From assembly GCF_015351105.1 (NCBI RefSeq), contig NZ_JADKRR010000004.1, forward strand, positions 186,001-250,000: DNA of 64,000 bases. Direction: 5' to 3'. This document shows, in pieces, positions 20,710 to 28,899 of this stretch; position 1 is the stretch's first letter; the number at the start of each line of letters is the position of its first letter. The position numbers and the translations under genes were made by a program. The stretch is from Clavibacter sp. VKM Ac-2872. GTDB lineage: Bacteria; Actinomycetota; Actinomycetes; Actinomycetales; Microbacteriaceae. Below the pieces are notes generated by a model. The model ran no database searches. It saw only the letters and a list, made by a program, of their open reading frames with translations, and had not been told where the DNA came from.

Positions 20710-21668
20710 CTGGCCTTCTCCTTGCGGGATGACAGGGCGCGGACGCCGAGGGTGAGGCCCAGCGTCGCGAGGAGCAGCAGCACGGATGCCGCCGACGCGA
20801 CGCCCAGGTCGTTGGCCTTGAAGCCGAGCGAGAACACCCGGGTCATCCAGACCTCGGTGGATCCCGCGGGTCCGCCGCCCGTGAGCACGTACACCTCGGT
20901 GAAGGTGCGGAGGCTGCGGATCGCCGCGAGCGTCAGCACCACGCTGACGGCGGGGCGGAGCGCCGGGATCACGATGTACCGGAAGCGCTGGCGCAGGGTC
21001 ACGCCGTCGACCGCGGCCGCCTCGTAGAGCGTGCGGTCGATCCCGGTCAGGCCCGCGAGGATGATGACCATGTTGTAGGGCGCGCCCGTCCAGATCCCGA
21101 CGAGCATCACGTACCCGAGCGCCGTCGACTGGTCGCTGATGAAGCCCTGCGGCGGGATCCCCACCATCCCGAGCAGCGAGTTGAGGAACCCGGTCTCGGT
21201 GGGGAAGTACAGGATCCGCCAGATCTCGCCGATGACCGCGACCGCGGTGACGACCGGCAGGAACACGGCCGTGCGCACGAACCACAGCCGGCGCGACGTG
21301 CCCTCGAGCAGCAGCGCGAGCGCGAGGCCGATGATCAGCGCGCCGACGGTCTGCCCGACGCCGAGCAGCACGGTGTGCCCGAGCGCCTCCGTGAAGCGGC
21401 GGTCGCGCAGCACGTGGACGTAGTTGTCGAGCCCGAGGAACCTGTCGCCGAGGAACGGCTGGACCTTCACGAAGCTCATCCGGAAGCCCTCGAGCATCGG
21501 GATGAACTTGAAGAGCGCGCCGAGCACGAGGCCGGGCACGAGGAAGGCCCACGGGATGAGGGAGCGCGTGCGGAACGGCAGGCGGCCCTTCGGCTGCACG
21601 GGGGTGCGGCCCGCGGGCGCGCGGCGCTCGGGATCCACGAGGAGGGGTGCGGGGGCGCCGATGCTCAT
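20706..21668 (-). CDS. Carbohydrate ABC transporter permease (MalF type)
   Basis: A 320-residue membrane protein with an N-terminal cytoplasmic leader, six helices and the EAA motif YEAAAVDGVTLRQRFRYIVIPALRP. The phrase LVPGLVLGALFKFIPMLEGFRMSF marks the first helix of this family. It pairs with the MalG-type permease downstream and overlaps both neighbours by 4 bp. Confidence 0.9.
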   Translation of the reverse strand: MSIGAPAPLLVDPERRAPAGRTPVQPKGRLPFRTRSLIPWAFLVPGLVLGALFKFIPMLEGFRMSFVKVQPFLGDRFLGLDNYVHVLRDRRFTEALGHTVLLGVGQTVGALIIGLALALLLEGTSRRLWFVRTAVFLPVVTAVAVIGEIWRILYFPTETGFLNSLLGMVGIPPQGFISDQSTALGYVMLVGIWTGAPYNMVIILAGLTGIDRTLYEAAAVDGVTLRQRFRYIVIPALRPAVSVVLTLAAIRSLRTFTEVYVLTGGGPAGSTEVWMTRVFSLGFKANDLGVASAASVLLLLATLGLTLGVRALSSRKEKAR

Positions 21669-23014
21669 CCCTGGACCCCCTGCTCGTCGAGCTCGTCGGA
21701 GAGCTGGGACTGGATGTCGGAGAGCGCCCCGGGGATGTCGCTGGAGCAGTCCGCGATGACGCCGTTCAGGCCGTCCGCGACGATCTGGCGGTACGGCGTG
21801 AAGTCGATCGCCCAGGGGAACGACCTGCCGTGGTCCTCGTAGACCTCCTTCGCGGTGTCCCAGCGCGGGTCGGCCTTGACCTGGCCGATGTCGACCGAGG
21901 TGTTGACGGGGATCCGCACCACCGGCTGCGCGAGCACGCCCTGCGCGTTCGTCTTCACCTGCATCGCGAGCTCCTGCGCCTCGGGCGTGATCATGAACTC
22001 GGCCAGCTGCTCCTGCAGGTCCTGCTTCTTCGAGGAGGCGCCGAAGTAGATGTTCTCGCCCTCCGCGAACGAGTCCGTGCCGCCGCCCGGGCCCGCCGGG
22101 GTCGGGATGACCTCGACGTTGTCCGCGCCGACCGCCGCGTCGAACGAGCTGAGGTTGTAGGGGCCCGTCTGGTAGATGCCGGCCGTGCCCTGCGCGAAGA
22201 ACGGCGTGTTCGCGGTGGTGAGGTTGACCGAGCCGGGGACGACCACGCCGGGCGTGCAGAACTGGTCGCGGATCCACTTCACGGCCGTCGCGGTGCCCGG
22301 GTTGTCGAAGTCGGCGGTGTAGGTGCCGTCGCCGCCGGCCTTGAGGATGTCGCCGCCGGCCTGCCAGATGTACGACGCGGCCCAGCGCGCGATGTAGCCG
22401 TTCTCGGCGCTGCCCGGCACGACCATGCCGTAGGTGTCGGCCTGGCCGTCGCCGTCGGGGTCGTCGTCGGCGAACGCCTTGGCGAGGGCGGAGAGGTCGT
22501 CCCACGTCTTGGGCACCGGCAGGCCGAGCTTCTCGCGCCAGTCCTTGCGGATGAAGGTGATGTTCGCCTGGCGCGACCACGGGATGCCGTAGTAGTCGCC
22601 GTCGATGCCCCGGGTGCTCTGCCAGGTGGCGTCGGAGATCTGGTCGCCGCCGGCGACGGCGTCGCGGTCGACGGGGCGGAGGAAGCCCTGCGACTCGTAG
22701 GTGCCGAGGTTGCCCGCGTCGGTGACCATGACGTCGGGGAGGCTCCGCTGCTGGGCGCGCGCCTGCAGCTGCGTGTCGAACTCGGGGATCGGCTTGTAGT
22801 CGATCCTGATGCCGGTCTTCGCGGTGAAGGCGTCGAACACGAACTGGTAGGACGCGGCGTCGTCCGGCGTGCTGCGCGTCCACACCTCGAGCGAGCGGTC
22901 GTCCGTGGAGGTGGAGCCGCCGCCGTCCGACGCGGAGCAGGCGCTGAGCGTGCCCGCGAGCGCGGCGACGGAGGCCAGGGCGATCGCCCGCCGCGCGAGT
23001 CGAGTCTTCATCAT
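21665..23014 (-). CDS. Sugar ABC transporter substrate-binding lipoprotein
   Basis: A family 1 extracytoplasmic binding protein of 449 residues. The lipobox LSAC follows a short basic N terminus (MMKTRLARRAIALASVAALAGTLSAC). Recognisable features are FDAFTAKTGIRIDYKPIP, WQSTRGIDGDYYGIPWSRQANITFIRKDW and the C-terminal STKK-like helical part. GGAGA lies 4 nt before ATG 23014 and 7 nt before ATG 23011, so either may be used. It is the first gene of a five-gene minus-strand operon ending in two sugar-acid enzymes. A palindrome lies immediately upstream, between this gene and the divergent uronate dehydrogenase. Confidence 0.88.
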   Translation of the reverse strand: MMKTRLARRAIALASVAALAGTLSACSASDGGGSTSTDDRSLEVWTRSTPDDAASYQFVFDAFTAKTGIRIDYKPIPEFDTQLQARAQQRSLPDVMVTDAGNLGTYESQGFLRPVDRDAVAGGDQISDATWQSTRGIDGDYYGIPWSRQANITFIRKDWREKLGLPVPKTWDDLSALAKAFADDDPDGDGQADTYGMVVPGSAENGYIARWAASYIWQAGGDILKAGGDGTYTADFDNPGTATAVKWIRDQFCTPGVVVPGSVNLTTANTPFFAQGTAGIYQTGPYNLSSFDAAVGADNVEVIPTPAGPGGGTDSFAEGENIYFGASSKKQDLQEQLAEFMITPEAQELAMQVKTNAQGVLAQPVVRIPVNTSVDIGQVKADPRWDTAKEVYEDHGRSFPWAIDFTPYRQIVADGLNGVIADCSSDIPGALSDIQSQLSDELDEQGVQG

Positions 23015-23029
23015 CGAATCTCCATTTGC

Positions 23030-23043
23030 ATGCATGAATGCAT
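23030..23043. promoter_or_regulatory. Probable operator of the divergent sugar-acid cluster
   Basis: The perfect inverted repeat ATGCAT-GA-ATGCAT lies in the 110-bp gap between the divergent ABC operon and uronate dehydrogenase. A half-site-like GAATGCG follows at 23053-23059. The location fits a site for the IclR-type regulator encoded in the same cluster. This is inference from position and symmetry. Confidence 0.5.
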
Positions 23044-23124
23044 TACGTCAGTGTGAATGCGCTGCTACCGTAGGTGCACTCGATGGCGATGTCAATCGCC
23101 GCGCCACGACCCTGGGGAGAAGGC

Positions 23125-23919
23125 ATGACGAACCCGACGCGCATCGTGATGACGGGGGCCGCCGGCATGGCCGGGCGCGGCGTCCGGCCCCTCCTGCGGG
23201 CGGCGGGCCACGAGCTCGTGCTCCTCGACCTGGTGGACCCACATCCGGTCGACGGGGAGCGCGCGATCATCGCCTCGGTGCGCGACCTCGACGCGATGCG
23301 CCAGGCCGTGCGCGGGGCCGACCTCGTGGTGCACCTCGGCGGCATCAGCCGGGAGCGGCCGTGGGAGGACGTCCTCGCGGCGAACGTCGACGGCACGCGG
23401 ACCGTGCTCGACGCCGCCCGCGCGGAGGGCGTCCGCCGCGTGCTGCTGGCGAGCTCCACGCACGCCGTCGGCTTCCATCCCGCGCCCGCGGAGCCGGCCG
23501 ACCACCTCCCGCCCCGGCCGGACAGCCTCTACGGCGTGACCAAGGCGGCCATGGAGGCGCTCGGATCCGTGTACGCCGACCGCCACGGCATGAGCGTCGT
23601 GAGCGCGCGGATCGGCACCCTGCTCGACCGCCCGAACGGTCGTCGCTCGCTGTCCACCTGGCTCTCCTTCCCCGACCTGGCTCGGCTCATCGCGGCCGTC
23701 GCCGCGCTCGAGGAGCCCGGGGCCCACATCGTCTGGGGCGTGTCGCGCAACGCGCGCGCGTGGTTCTCGCCCGATGCCGGCGAGCGGATCGGCTACTACC
23801 CTGAGGACGACGCCGAGGCCTTCGCCGCGGACATCGACGACGCGGACGACGCGGACGCGAACGGCCTCATCGGCGGCGAGTGGGCCGCCCCGGAGCACGC
23901 ACTGGGAGACGCATGGTGA
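23125..23919 (+). CDS. udh: NAD-dependent uronate dehydrogenase
   Basis: A 264-residue short-chain (extended-type) dehydrogenase. The Rossmann motif GAAGMAG is at 11-17 and the catalytic pair is Y136-x3-K140 in LYGVTK, preceded by SSTHAVGFHP. This matches bacterial uronate dehydrogenases, which oxidise galacturonate or glucuronate to the aldaric acid lactone. The next steps, glucarate dehydratase and KdgD, are encoded on the divergent arm. A purine-rich GGGGAGAAGG precedes the ATG. A ribosome site for the IclR gene lies in its 3' end. Confidence 0.85.
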   Translation: MTNPTRIVMTGAAGMAGRGVRPLLRAAGHELVLLDLVDPHPVDGERAIIASVRDLDAMRQAVRGADLVVHLGGISRERPWEDVLAANVDGTRTVLDAARAEGVRRVLLASSTHAVGFHPAPAEPADHLPPRPDSLYGVTKAAMEALGSVYADRHGMSVVSARIGTLLDRPNGRRSLSTWLSFPDLARLIAAVAALEEPGAHIVWGVSRNARAWFSPDAGERIGYYPEDDAEAFAADIDDADDADANGLIGGEWAAPEHALGDAW

Positions 23920-24707
23920 CCGACGGACCGGCGACGGAGCGCGGCGCCCGGCCGGTCAAGTCGGCGGAGCGCACGCTCGCCCTGCTGGAGCGGCTCGCCG
24001 CGTCGTCCGAGCCGGTCTCCGTGGTGGAGCTCCACCGCGCGTCCGGCTACCCGCGCTCGAGCTTGCACCAGCTGCTGCACACCATGGCCGCGAGCGGCTG
24101 GATCGAGATGCTGCAGGACGGCACGCACGTCTCCATCGGATCCCGCGCGCTCGTCGTCGGCACCGCCTACCTCGACCGCGACAAGGCCCTGCCGCACGCG
24201 CTCGCCGCCCTCGAGCGGATCCGCGACGAGACCGGCTACACCGCGCACTACGCCCGCCGCGAGGGCGACCGGGTGCTGTACCTCGCCACGCGCGAGACGA
24301 CCGAGTCCCGGCGCGCGACCTCGCGGGTCGGCCGCCAGCTGCCCGCGCACGCGACCTCGCTCGGCAAGGCCCTGCTCGCCGAGCTCAGCGCCGAGGAGCG
24401 GCGGGAGGCCCTCGGATCCGGCCCGCTCGCCGCCCTCACGCCGCAGACCGTGACCGACCCGGCCGCGCTCGACGCGCAGCTCGACCAGGCGCACGAGCGC
24501 GGCTACGCGCACGAGCGCGAGGAGAACCTGGCCGGCGTCAGCTGCGTGGCGGTGAGCGTGGGCTACCGGATCCCCGCGACCGACGCCATCAGCTGCTCCA
24601 TGCCGATCGACCGCGCGACGCCGAAGGAGGCGGAGCGGGTGGCCCGCATCATCGGCGCGCACGCGGAGCGACTCGCCCAGACGCTGCGGTCGGCGGGCGT
24701 GCGGTGA
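23913..24707 (+). CDS. IclR-family transcriptional regulator
   Basis: A 264-residue regulator with an N-terminal winged helix (KSAERTLALLERLAASSEPVSVVELHRASGYPRSSLHQLLHTM) and the IclR effector domain, including LPAHATSLGKALLAEL and the Cys/Ser-rich end GVSCVAVSVGYR. The ATG overlaps the uronate dehydrogenase end by 7 bp, with GGGAG 5 nt upstream. IclR proteins of sugar-acid operons usually bind pathway intermediates. The palindrome at 23030 is the likely target. Confidence 0.88.
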   Translation: MVTDGPATERGARPVKSAERTLALLERLAASSEPVSVVELHRASGYPRSSLHQLLHTMAASGWIEMLQDGTHVSIGSRALVVGTAYLDRDKALPHALAALERIRDETGYTAHYARREGDRVLYLATRETTESRRATSRVGRQLPAHATSLGKALLAELSAEERREALGSGPLAALTPQTVTDPAALDAQLDQAHERGYAHEREENLAGVSCVAVSVGYRIPATDAISCSMPIDRATPKEAERVARIIGAHAERLAQTLRSAGVR

Positions 24708-25810
24708 GCGTCTCCTTCTGCGCCTACCCGTGGGACCTCATCGACGACCCGGACGCCGCGTCCCGCGTGCGGGCGGCGGGCGCCGACGGCGTGGCCATCG
24801 CCGCGGCGTACCACTCGGTGCGGGCCGCGACGCCGCTGCATCCGCGGCACCGCATCGTCGACGCGCGCTCGGCCGCGCTCTACCTCCCGGTGCGGGAGGG
24901 GGCGTGGGGCGCGCTCCGTCCGGATGACGACACGCCCTGGGTCGGGCCGGACGCCTTCGTGCGCGCCGCCGCGGTCGCGCGCGCGGCGGGCCTGCGCGTC
25001 GAGGCGTGGATCGTGCTCACGCACTCGACGTCGGTCGGCACGCGCAACCCGGACAGCTGCGTCGTCAACGCGTTCGGCGAGGCCTACCCCTACGCGCTCT
25101 GCCCCGCGCGCCCCGAGGTGCGCGAGTACGCGGCGGCGCTGGTCGCCGAGACCGCCCGGGCGGTGGACCTCGACGGCGTGATGCTCGAGGCGTGCGGCCC
25201 CATGGGACTCGGCCACCTCGGGCACCACGAGAAGACCGCGGGCGCGGACTGGTCCGCGGAGGCGGAGGCCCTGCTGTCGATCTGCTTCTGCACGGCGTGC
25301 GTCGCGCTGCTGGCGGAGGCGGGCGAGGACCCGGACGCGCTCCGGGCCGAGGTGCGCGCCCGCGTCGACGCATCCGCGGGGCTCGACGGCCTCGACGCCG
25401 TCCTGCGTGTGCGCGGCCGGGCCAGGCGGCGGCTCCTCGACGCGTGCGTCGCCGCCGCGCGCGCCGCGGGCGTCGCCCGCGTCGTGGTGCACGCCCAGGC
25501 GGATCCCTGGGCCACCGGTCCGTTCGCCGCGCTCCTCGACGACCTCGACGAGGTGGACGGCGTCGTGGTGCTCGACGCCGTCGCCCACGACCCCGCGGCC
25601 ATGCGCGGGCTCCGCGAACGGCTGCCCGGCACCCCGATCGGCGGCTACCTCTGGGCGCTGCCGCCAGCCACCCCCGCGAGCATCCGCGCCGGCTGGCCCG
25701 CCGCCGTCCGCGGGCTCGACGACACGTACGTGTACCACCTCGGCCTCATCGGCCGGGAGCGCCTGGCGGCCGTGGGCGACGCGCTGCGCGAGGCGGCTGC
25801 GCCGCGCTAG
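24704..25810 (+). CDS. Unknown protein of the sugar-acid cluster, probably a TIM-barrel hydrolase-like fold
   Basis: A 368-residue cytoplasmic protein with no signal peptide. The GTG start overlaps the IclR stop by 4 bp. Repeating beta-alpha units are visible: ADGVAIAAAYHS, RVEAWIVLTHSTS, DGVMLEACGPMG, ARVVVHAQADPW, GVVVLDAVAHD and GGYLWALPPA. These recall the barrel strands of glycosidase-like proteins. A CFCTACVALL segment carries two close cysteines. I cannot name the family or find a clear catalytic pair. Its place in the operon suggests a role with uronides or their oligomers (inference). Confidence 0.6.
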   Translation: MSVSFCAYPWDLIDDPDAASRVRAAGADGVAIAAAYHSVRAATPLHPRHRIVDARSAALYLPVREGAWGALRPDDDTPWVGPDAFVRAAAVARAAGLRVEAWIVLTHSTSVGTRNPDSCVVNAFGEAYPYALCPARPEVREYAAALVAETARAVDLDGVMLEACGPMGLGHLGHHEKTAGADWSAEAEALLSICFCTACVALLAEAGEDPDALRAEVRARVDASAGLDGLDAVLRVRGRARRRLLDACVAAARAAGVARVVVHAQADPWATGPFAALLDDLDEVDGVVVLDAVAHDPAAMRGLRERLPGTPIGGYLWALPPATPASIRAGWPAAVRGLDDTYVYHLGLIGRERLAAVGDALREAAAPR

Positions 25811-26202
25811 TCGCGCCGGATCCGCGGCGGCCCGTACCGCCCGGCGTCCTGCCGCTCGGCCTCCTGCCGGCGGGCGACCCGCTTGGCCGCCTGCCCCGCC
25901 CGGAACGTGCTCCAGACGATGCCGCCCACGAGCAGCAGCCCACCCCAGCTGGCGACGCTGTTCATGCCGGCGCCCGCCGCGATCCCGCCGATGACGCCGC
26001 CGATCGCGACCGGCAGGCACGTGCTGCGGAGCGCCGGGAGCGCGGCCACGTGCCCGGCGCGCCAGGCCTCGTCGCTCGCCAGGAGGGGACGCGTGCGGAT
26101 CCCGATCCAGCCGTTGCGCTTCAGGAGGCCCCAGGCCGCGAGCTGCGTGGTGCCGAGGATCAGCAGCGCCGCGACGGCGAGCAGCAGCGCGGGGACACCC
26201 AT
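25807..26202 (-). CDS. SdpI-family membrane protein
   Basis: A 131-residue protein with three hydrophobic segments. The SdpI hallmark NGWIGIRTRPLLASDEAWRAGHVAALP is at about 30-56. The tail is basic and charged (RVARRQEAERQDAGRYGPPRIRRD). In Bacillus SdpI gives immunity to the SdpC toxin, but most actinobacterial members have no known role. The gene converges on the sugar-acid cluster with a 4-bp overlap of stops. CAGGCT lies 6 nt before the ATG, close to a leaderless -10 box. Confidence 0.8.
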   Translation of the reverse strand: MGVPALLLAVAALLILGTTQLAAWGLLKRNGWIGIRTRPLLASDEAWRAGHVAALPALRSTCLPVAIGGVIGGIAAGAGMNSVASWGGLLLVGGIVWSTFRAGQAAKRVARRQEAERQDAGRYGPPRIRRD

Positions 26203-26238
26203 GCGCCCAGCCTGACACGACGGGCCGCGCCCCGCGCC

Positions 26239-26268
26239 CTCAGCACTCGATGACGTTGACCGCGAGGC
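26239..26268. repeat. Left 30-bp direct repeat (att-like)
   Basis: Identical over 30 bases to 27522-27551. Read on the minus strand it encodes LAVNVIEC plus a stop, the C terminus of L-serine dehydratase, but the codons before it (MNDPNVAKGS) are unrelated to that enzyme. It is therefore the displaced gene end. Confidence 0.8.
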
Positions 26269-26598
26269 TGCCCTTCGCGACGTTCGGATCGTTCATCACT
26301 GGGGCAAAAAAGCGCGCGCACTCGACGTCGCGTGCCTGCCTCAGTCGTTGCAGTGGATGCTGGCCACAGATGCGGATATGTGAAGAACTGGACCGCGGAG
26401 CGCATCTTGGGGCGGCGACGCGGCCATTCGAATCGCCCCGGCGTAATCTCCGGAGTTGCGTTAAGCACATTCGCGCACGAGTTTGCTCAGCGCTGCGCAC
26501 AGGGATCTAGCCCCAATATTGGGGGTCTCTGCAGCTGGCTATCGGCTGTAAAATTCGCCTAGGGGATGCGAAATATATGGACTAGCTAAGGACTCTTG
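26269..26598. other. AT-richer intergenic part of the island with a 14-bp palindrome
   Basis: There is no convincing coding sequence here; short open frames on both strands lack ribosome sites and known motifs. The perfect palindrome CCCCAATATTGGGG lies at 26511-26524. A -10-like TAAAAT lies at 26549-26554, upstream of the island gene. The palindrome probably is an operator for that gene. Confidence 0.5.
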
Positions 26599-27474
26599 AT
26601 GGCCTCCGTGAATCAGATTATTGAGCATGAGCATAATCATGCGTGCGAAACTGCTACTTTGGCTGACTGTCACTGCTTCTGCCACGGCGCTGGTCATCAG
26701 AATGACCTCCTTGTCCGTGCAGTCTCGTGCAGCGATGCAGAAATTTACACTGGGCTGCTCAATGACCTTGAGCGAGTACTAGGTGGGTTTCACTCTTCCC
26801 CTTCGGATATCACGACGCCTTCCCGTGGGTCAAGGGCGGTCCCAGAGGCGCAGGAGCTGCCTCACCTTCGCACAGGAGTTAAAAAAGGGGCGTCCTGGTT
26901 TGAGTCGTTGGTTGTAGATGAAGGGCTCCACGCTGCCTTCATTGAGATTGCGGCCGCAAGTATGGCTGAAGACACTCAGTTGCGGTCTGCACAGCGCGCC
27001 TTCGTGGAACGCATAACAACGTCGGCGATCGGCGTGATTGGCTCCGACGTCGACAGTATCAACATCGTGGACGCGCACGTTTGGTGCAGCATTGTCTCGG
27101 AGTATTTGGATGAGCTGGCAAGTGGGAATGCAAGCCACGCCTACTCGGAGATATGCTACCCGAGAAAAACTTACGCTCAGCGACCCGCGTCGCTGGGTGC
27201 CGTTCGGCAAGATGGGTTGCAGTTGCTCCGTACTGCTTATGACTCCGAGGCGGCTAGTTCTCTCAGTTCCGTGCGCAAAATGCAGATCATTCGGCTGGTA
27301 GGGGCCGCAACCTGTCCGGACCTCTGGCGCCACCCGGCTGCGGTCCGCTTTTGTTTGTACCCCTTTGCTGAGGAAGGTACCTGGCCGCCAAATTCAACTA
27401 CTCGGATAGCGACCTTGGAGAACTTCAAGCAGTTGAGAACACGCTGGCGGGTGAAGGGTCACTGGCTACCTTAA
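26599..27474 (+). CDS. Island cargo protein of unknown function with an N-terminal Cys/His cluster
   Basis: A 291-residue protein, start chosen at ATG 26599 with AAGGA 6 nt upstream. The N terminus is rich in metal-ligand residues: H10, H12, H14, C16, then C24-H-C26-F-C28-H29 and H33. This suggests a zinc-binding knuckle. The rest looks like a soluble, largely helical protein (GASWFESLVVDEGLHAAFIEIAA, SIVSEYLDELASG). It has no signal peptide, membrane segment or nuclease motif that I can recognise. Codon use (TTA, ATA, AGA) is unlike every neighbour, so recent transfer is likely. As sole cargo of an integrated element it could be a defence or selfish gene, which is speculation. Confidence 0.7.
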   Translation: MASVNQIIEHEHNHACETATLADCHCFCHGAGHQNDLLVRAVSCSDAEIYTGLLNDLERVLGGFHSSPSDITTPSRGSRAVPEAQELPHLRTGVKKGASWFESLVVDEGLHAAFIEIAAASMAEDTQLRSAQRAFVERITTSAIGVIGSDVDSINIVDAHVWCSIVSEYLDELASGNASHAYSEICYPRKTYAQRPASLGAVRQDGLQLLRTAYDSEAASSLSSVRKMQIIRLVGAATCPDLWRHPAAVRFCLYPFAEEGTWPPNSTTRIATLENFKQLRTRWRVKGHWLP

Positions 27475-27521
27475 GTCGGCAGGCGAACGCCCAGCTCGAG
27501 ACCTATGACGCGCGGCAGGCG

Positions 27522-27551
27522 CTCAGCACTCGATGACGTTGACCGCGAGGC
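27522..27551. repeat. Right 30-bp direct repeat (att-like), within the serine dehydratase 3' end
   Basis: The second copy of the repeat at 26239-26268. Here it is part of the intact serine dehydratase gene and supplies its last residues and stop codon. Confidence 0.8.
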
Positions 27552-28890
27552 CCCCGGTGGACGTCTCCTTGTACTTGGTGGACATGTCGAGGCCCGTCTG
27601 GCGCATGGTCTCGATCACGGTGTCGAGCGAGACGAGGTGCGTGCCGTCGCCGTGCAGCGCCATGCGCGCGGCGTTCACGGCGGTCGAGGAGGCGATCGCG
27701 TTCCGCTCGATGCACGGGATCTGCACGAGCCCGCCCACGGGATCGCACGTGAGGCCGAGGTGGTGCTCCATCGCGATCTCGGCGGCGTTCTCGACCTGCC
27801 GCGGGGATCCGCCGAGGACCGCGCACAGCGCGCCGGCCGCCATCGCGCACGCCGTGCCGACCTCGCCCTGGCAGCCGGCCTCCGCGCCCGAGATGCTGGC
27901 GTTTGCCTTCACGAGCGACCCGATCGCGGTCGCGGTGAGGAGGAAGTCGCGGATCCCCTCGCGGTCGGCGCCGGGCACGAACCGCAGGTAGTAGGAGCCG
28001 ACCGCGGGGATGATGCCGGCCGCGCCGTTCGTGGGCGCCGTGACCACGCGGCCGCCGGATGCGTTCTCCTCGTTGACCGCGAGCGCGAACGCGTGCAGCC
28101 ACTCGTGCGAGGTGTCGCGCGCGCCCTCGGCGTCGATCGTCGCGAGCTGCGACGCCACGCGCGCCGCCCGGCGTCGGACGTTGAGACCGCCCGGCAGCGT
28201 GCCCTGGCCGCCGAGCCCGGCGGTCACGCACGCCGCCATGGCGTCCCAGATCGCGTCGAGGCCCGCGACCGCCCGGCGGGATCCGTGGATCGACTCCTCG
28301 GTGTCGCGCGCGACGTCGGCGATGGAGCGCCCGGTGGTCTCGGCCAGCTCGATCAGCTCGTCGGCGTTGGAGAAGGAGTGCGGGAGCCCGGTCGGCAGCA
28401 CGGCCGACGGCGCCTGGTCCTCGCGCAGCACGAACCCGCCGCCGACCGAGAACCACGTGCTCTCGAGCACCGTGCCGCCGTCGGCGTCGAGCGCGGCGAG
28501 GTGCATCGCGTTGGGGTGGCGGGGGAGGCGCGTGAACGGCTCGAACGTGAGGTCGCGGCCGACCATGCGCACCGGGTGGACGCCCGCGAGCGGCACGTCG
28601 ACGCCCTCGCCGAGCCCGGACCAGCGGCCGCGCACCTCGTCCGGGTCGCACGTCTCGGGCGCGAGGCCCGCGAGTCCGGCGACGACCGCGTCGGGCGTGC
28701 CGTGGCCGAGCCCGGTCGCGCCGAGGGAGCCGAACAGCCGCACCGTCACCCGCGCGATCTCGGTGAACCGCGGCGCCTCCCGGCACTCCTCGGCGAAGAG
28801 CAATGCCGCGCGCATGGGCCCGACGGTGTGCGAGCTCGACGGCCCGATCCCGATCGAGAAGAGGTCGAGTGCCGAGACGTACGCTGTCAT
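27523..28890 (-). CDS. sdaA: L-serine ammonia-lyase (iron-sulfur, single chain)
   Basis: A 455-residue enzyme that deaminates L-serine to pyruvate. The beta domain starts with [24 protein letters not shown]. The cluster-binding cysteines lie in [21 protein letters not shown] and [10 protein letters not shown]. The C terminus LAVNVIEC ends in the Cys that, in characterised homologs, folds back into the active site. That end is exactly what the island repeat conserves. TAGTCT lies 6 nt before the ATG, so the message is probably leaderless. The gene is full length despite the integration. Confidence 0.95.
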   Translation of the reverse strand: MTAYVSALDLFSIGIGPSSSHTVGPMRAALLFAEECREAPRFTEIARVTVRLFGSLGATGLGHGTPDAVVAGLAGLAPETCDPDEVRGRWSGLGEGVDVPLAGVHPVRMVGRDLTFEPFTRLPRHPNAMHLAALDADGGTVLESTWFSVGGGFVLREDQAPSAVLPTGLPHSFSNADELIELAETTGRSIADVARDTEESIHGSRRAVAGLDAIWDAMAACVTAGLGGQGTLPGGLNVRRRAARVASQLATIDAEGARDTSHEWLHAFALAVNEENASGGRVVTAPTNGAAGIIPAVGSYYLRFVPGADREGIRDFLLTATAIGSLVKANASISGAEAGCQGEVGTACAMAAGALCAVLGGSPRQVENAAEIAMEHHLGLTCDPVGGLVQIPCIERNAIASSTAVNAARMALHGDGTHLVSLDTVIETMRQTGLDMSTKYKETSTGGLAVNVIEC

Positions 28891-28899
28891 CCCGTCAGA

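Larger units (their letters stand above)
26239..27551. mobile_element. Small genomic island at the 3' end of the serine dehydratase gene
   Basis: A segment of about 1.28 kb is bounded by two perfect 30-bp direct repeats. The repeat is the last 28 bases of the serine dehydratase gene (stop included) plus a neighbouring base or two. Base composition drops sharply inside: AT-rich words such as TAAAATTCG and AAATATATGG occur, and TTA, ATA and AGA codons appear. It then returns to very high GC on both sides. This is the footprint of site-specific integration into the end of a conserved gene, with the gene's coding end preserved. Only one convincing gene lies inside and no integrase, so it is non-autonomous or a remnant. 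Confidence 0.75.

Noticed and set aside
26240-26500. Minus-strand frame ending in LAVNVIEC, as if a second serine dehydratase
   Set aside because: Only the last residues match, and these are the displaced end in the direct repeat. The rest is unrelated sequence, so it is not a gene copy.
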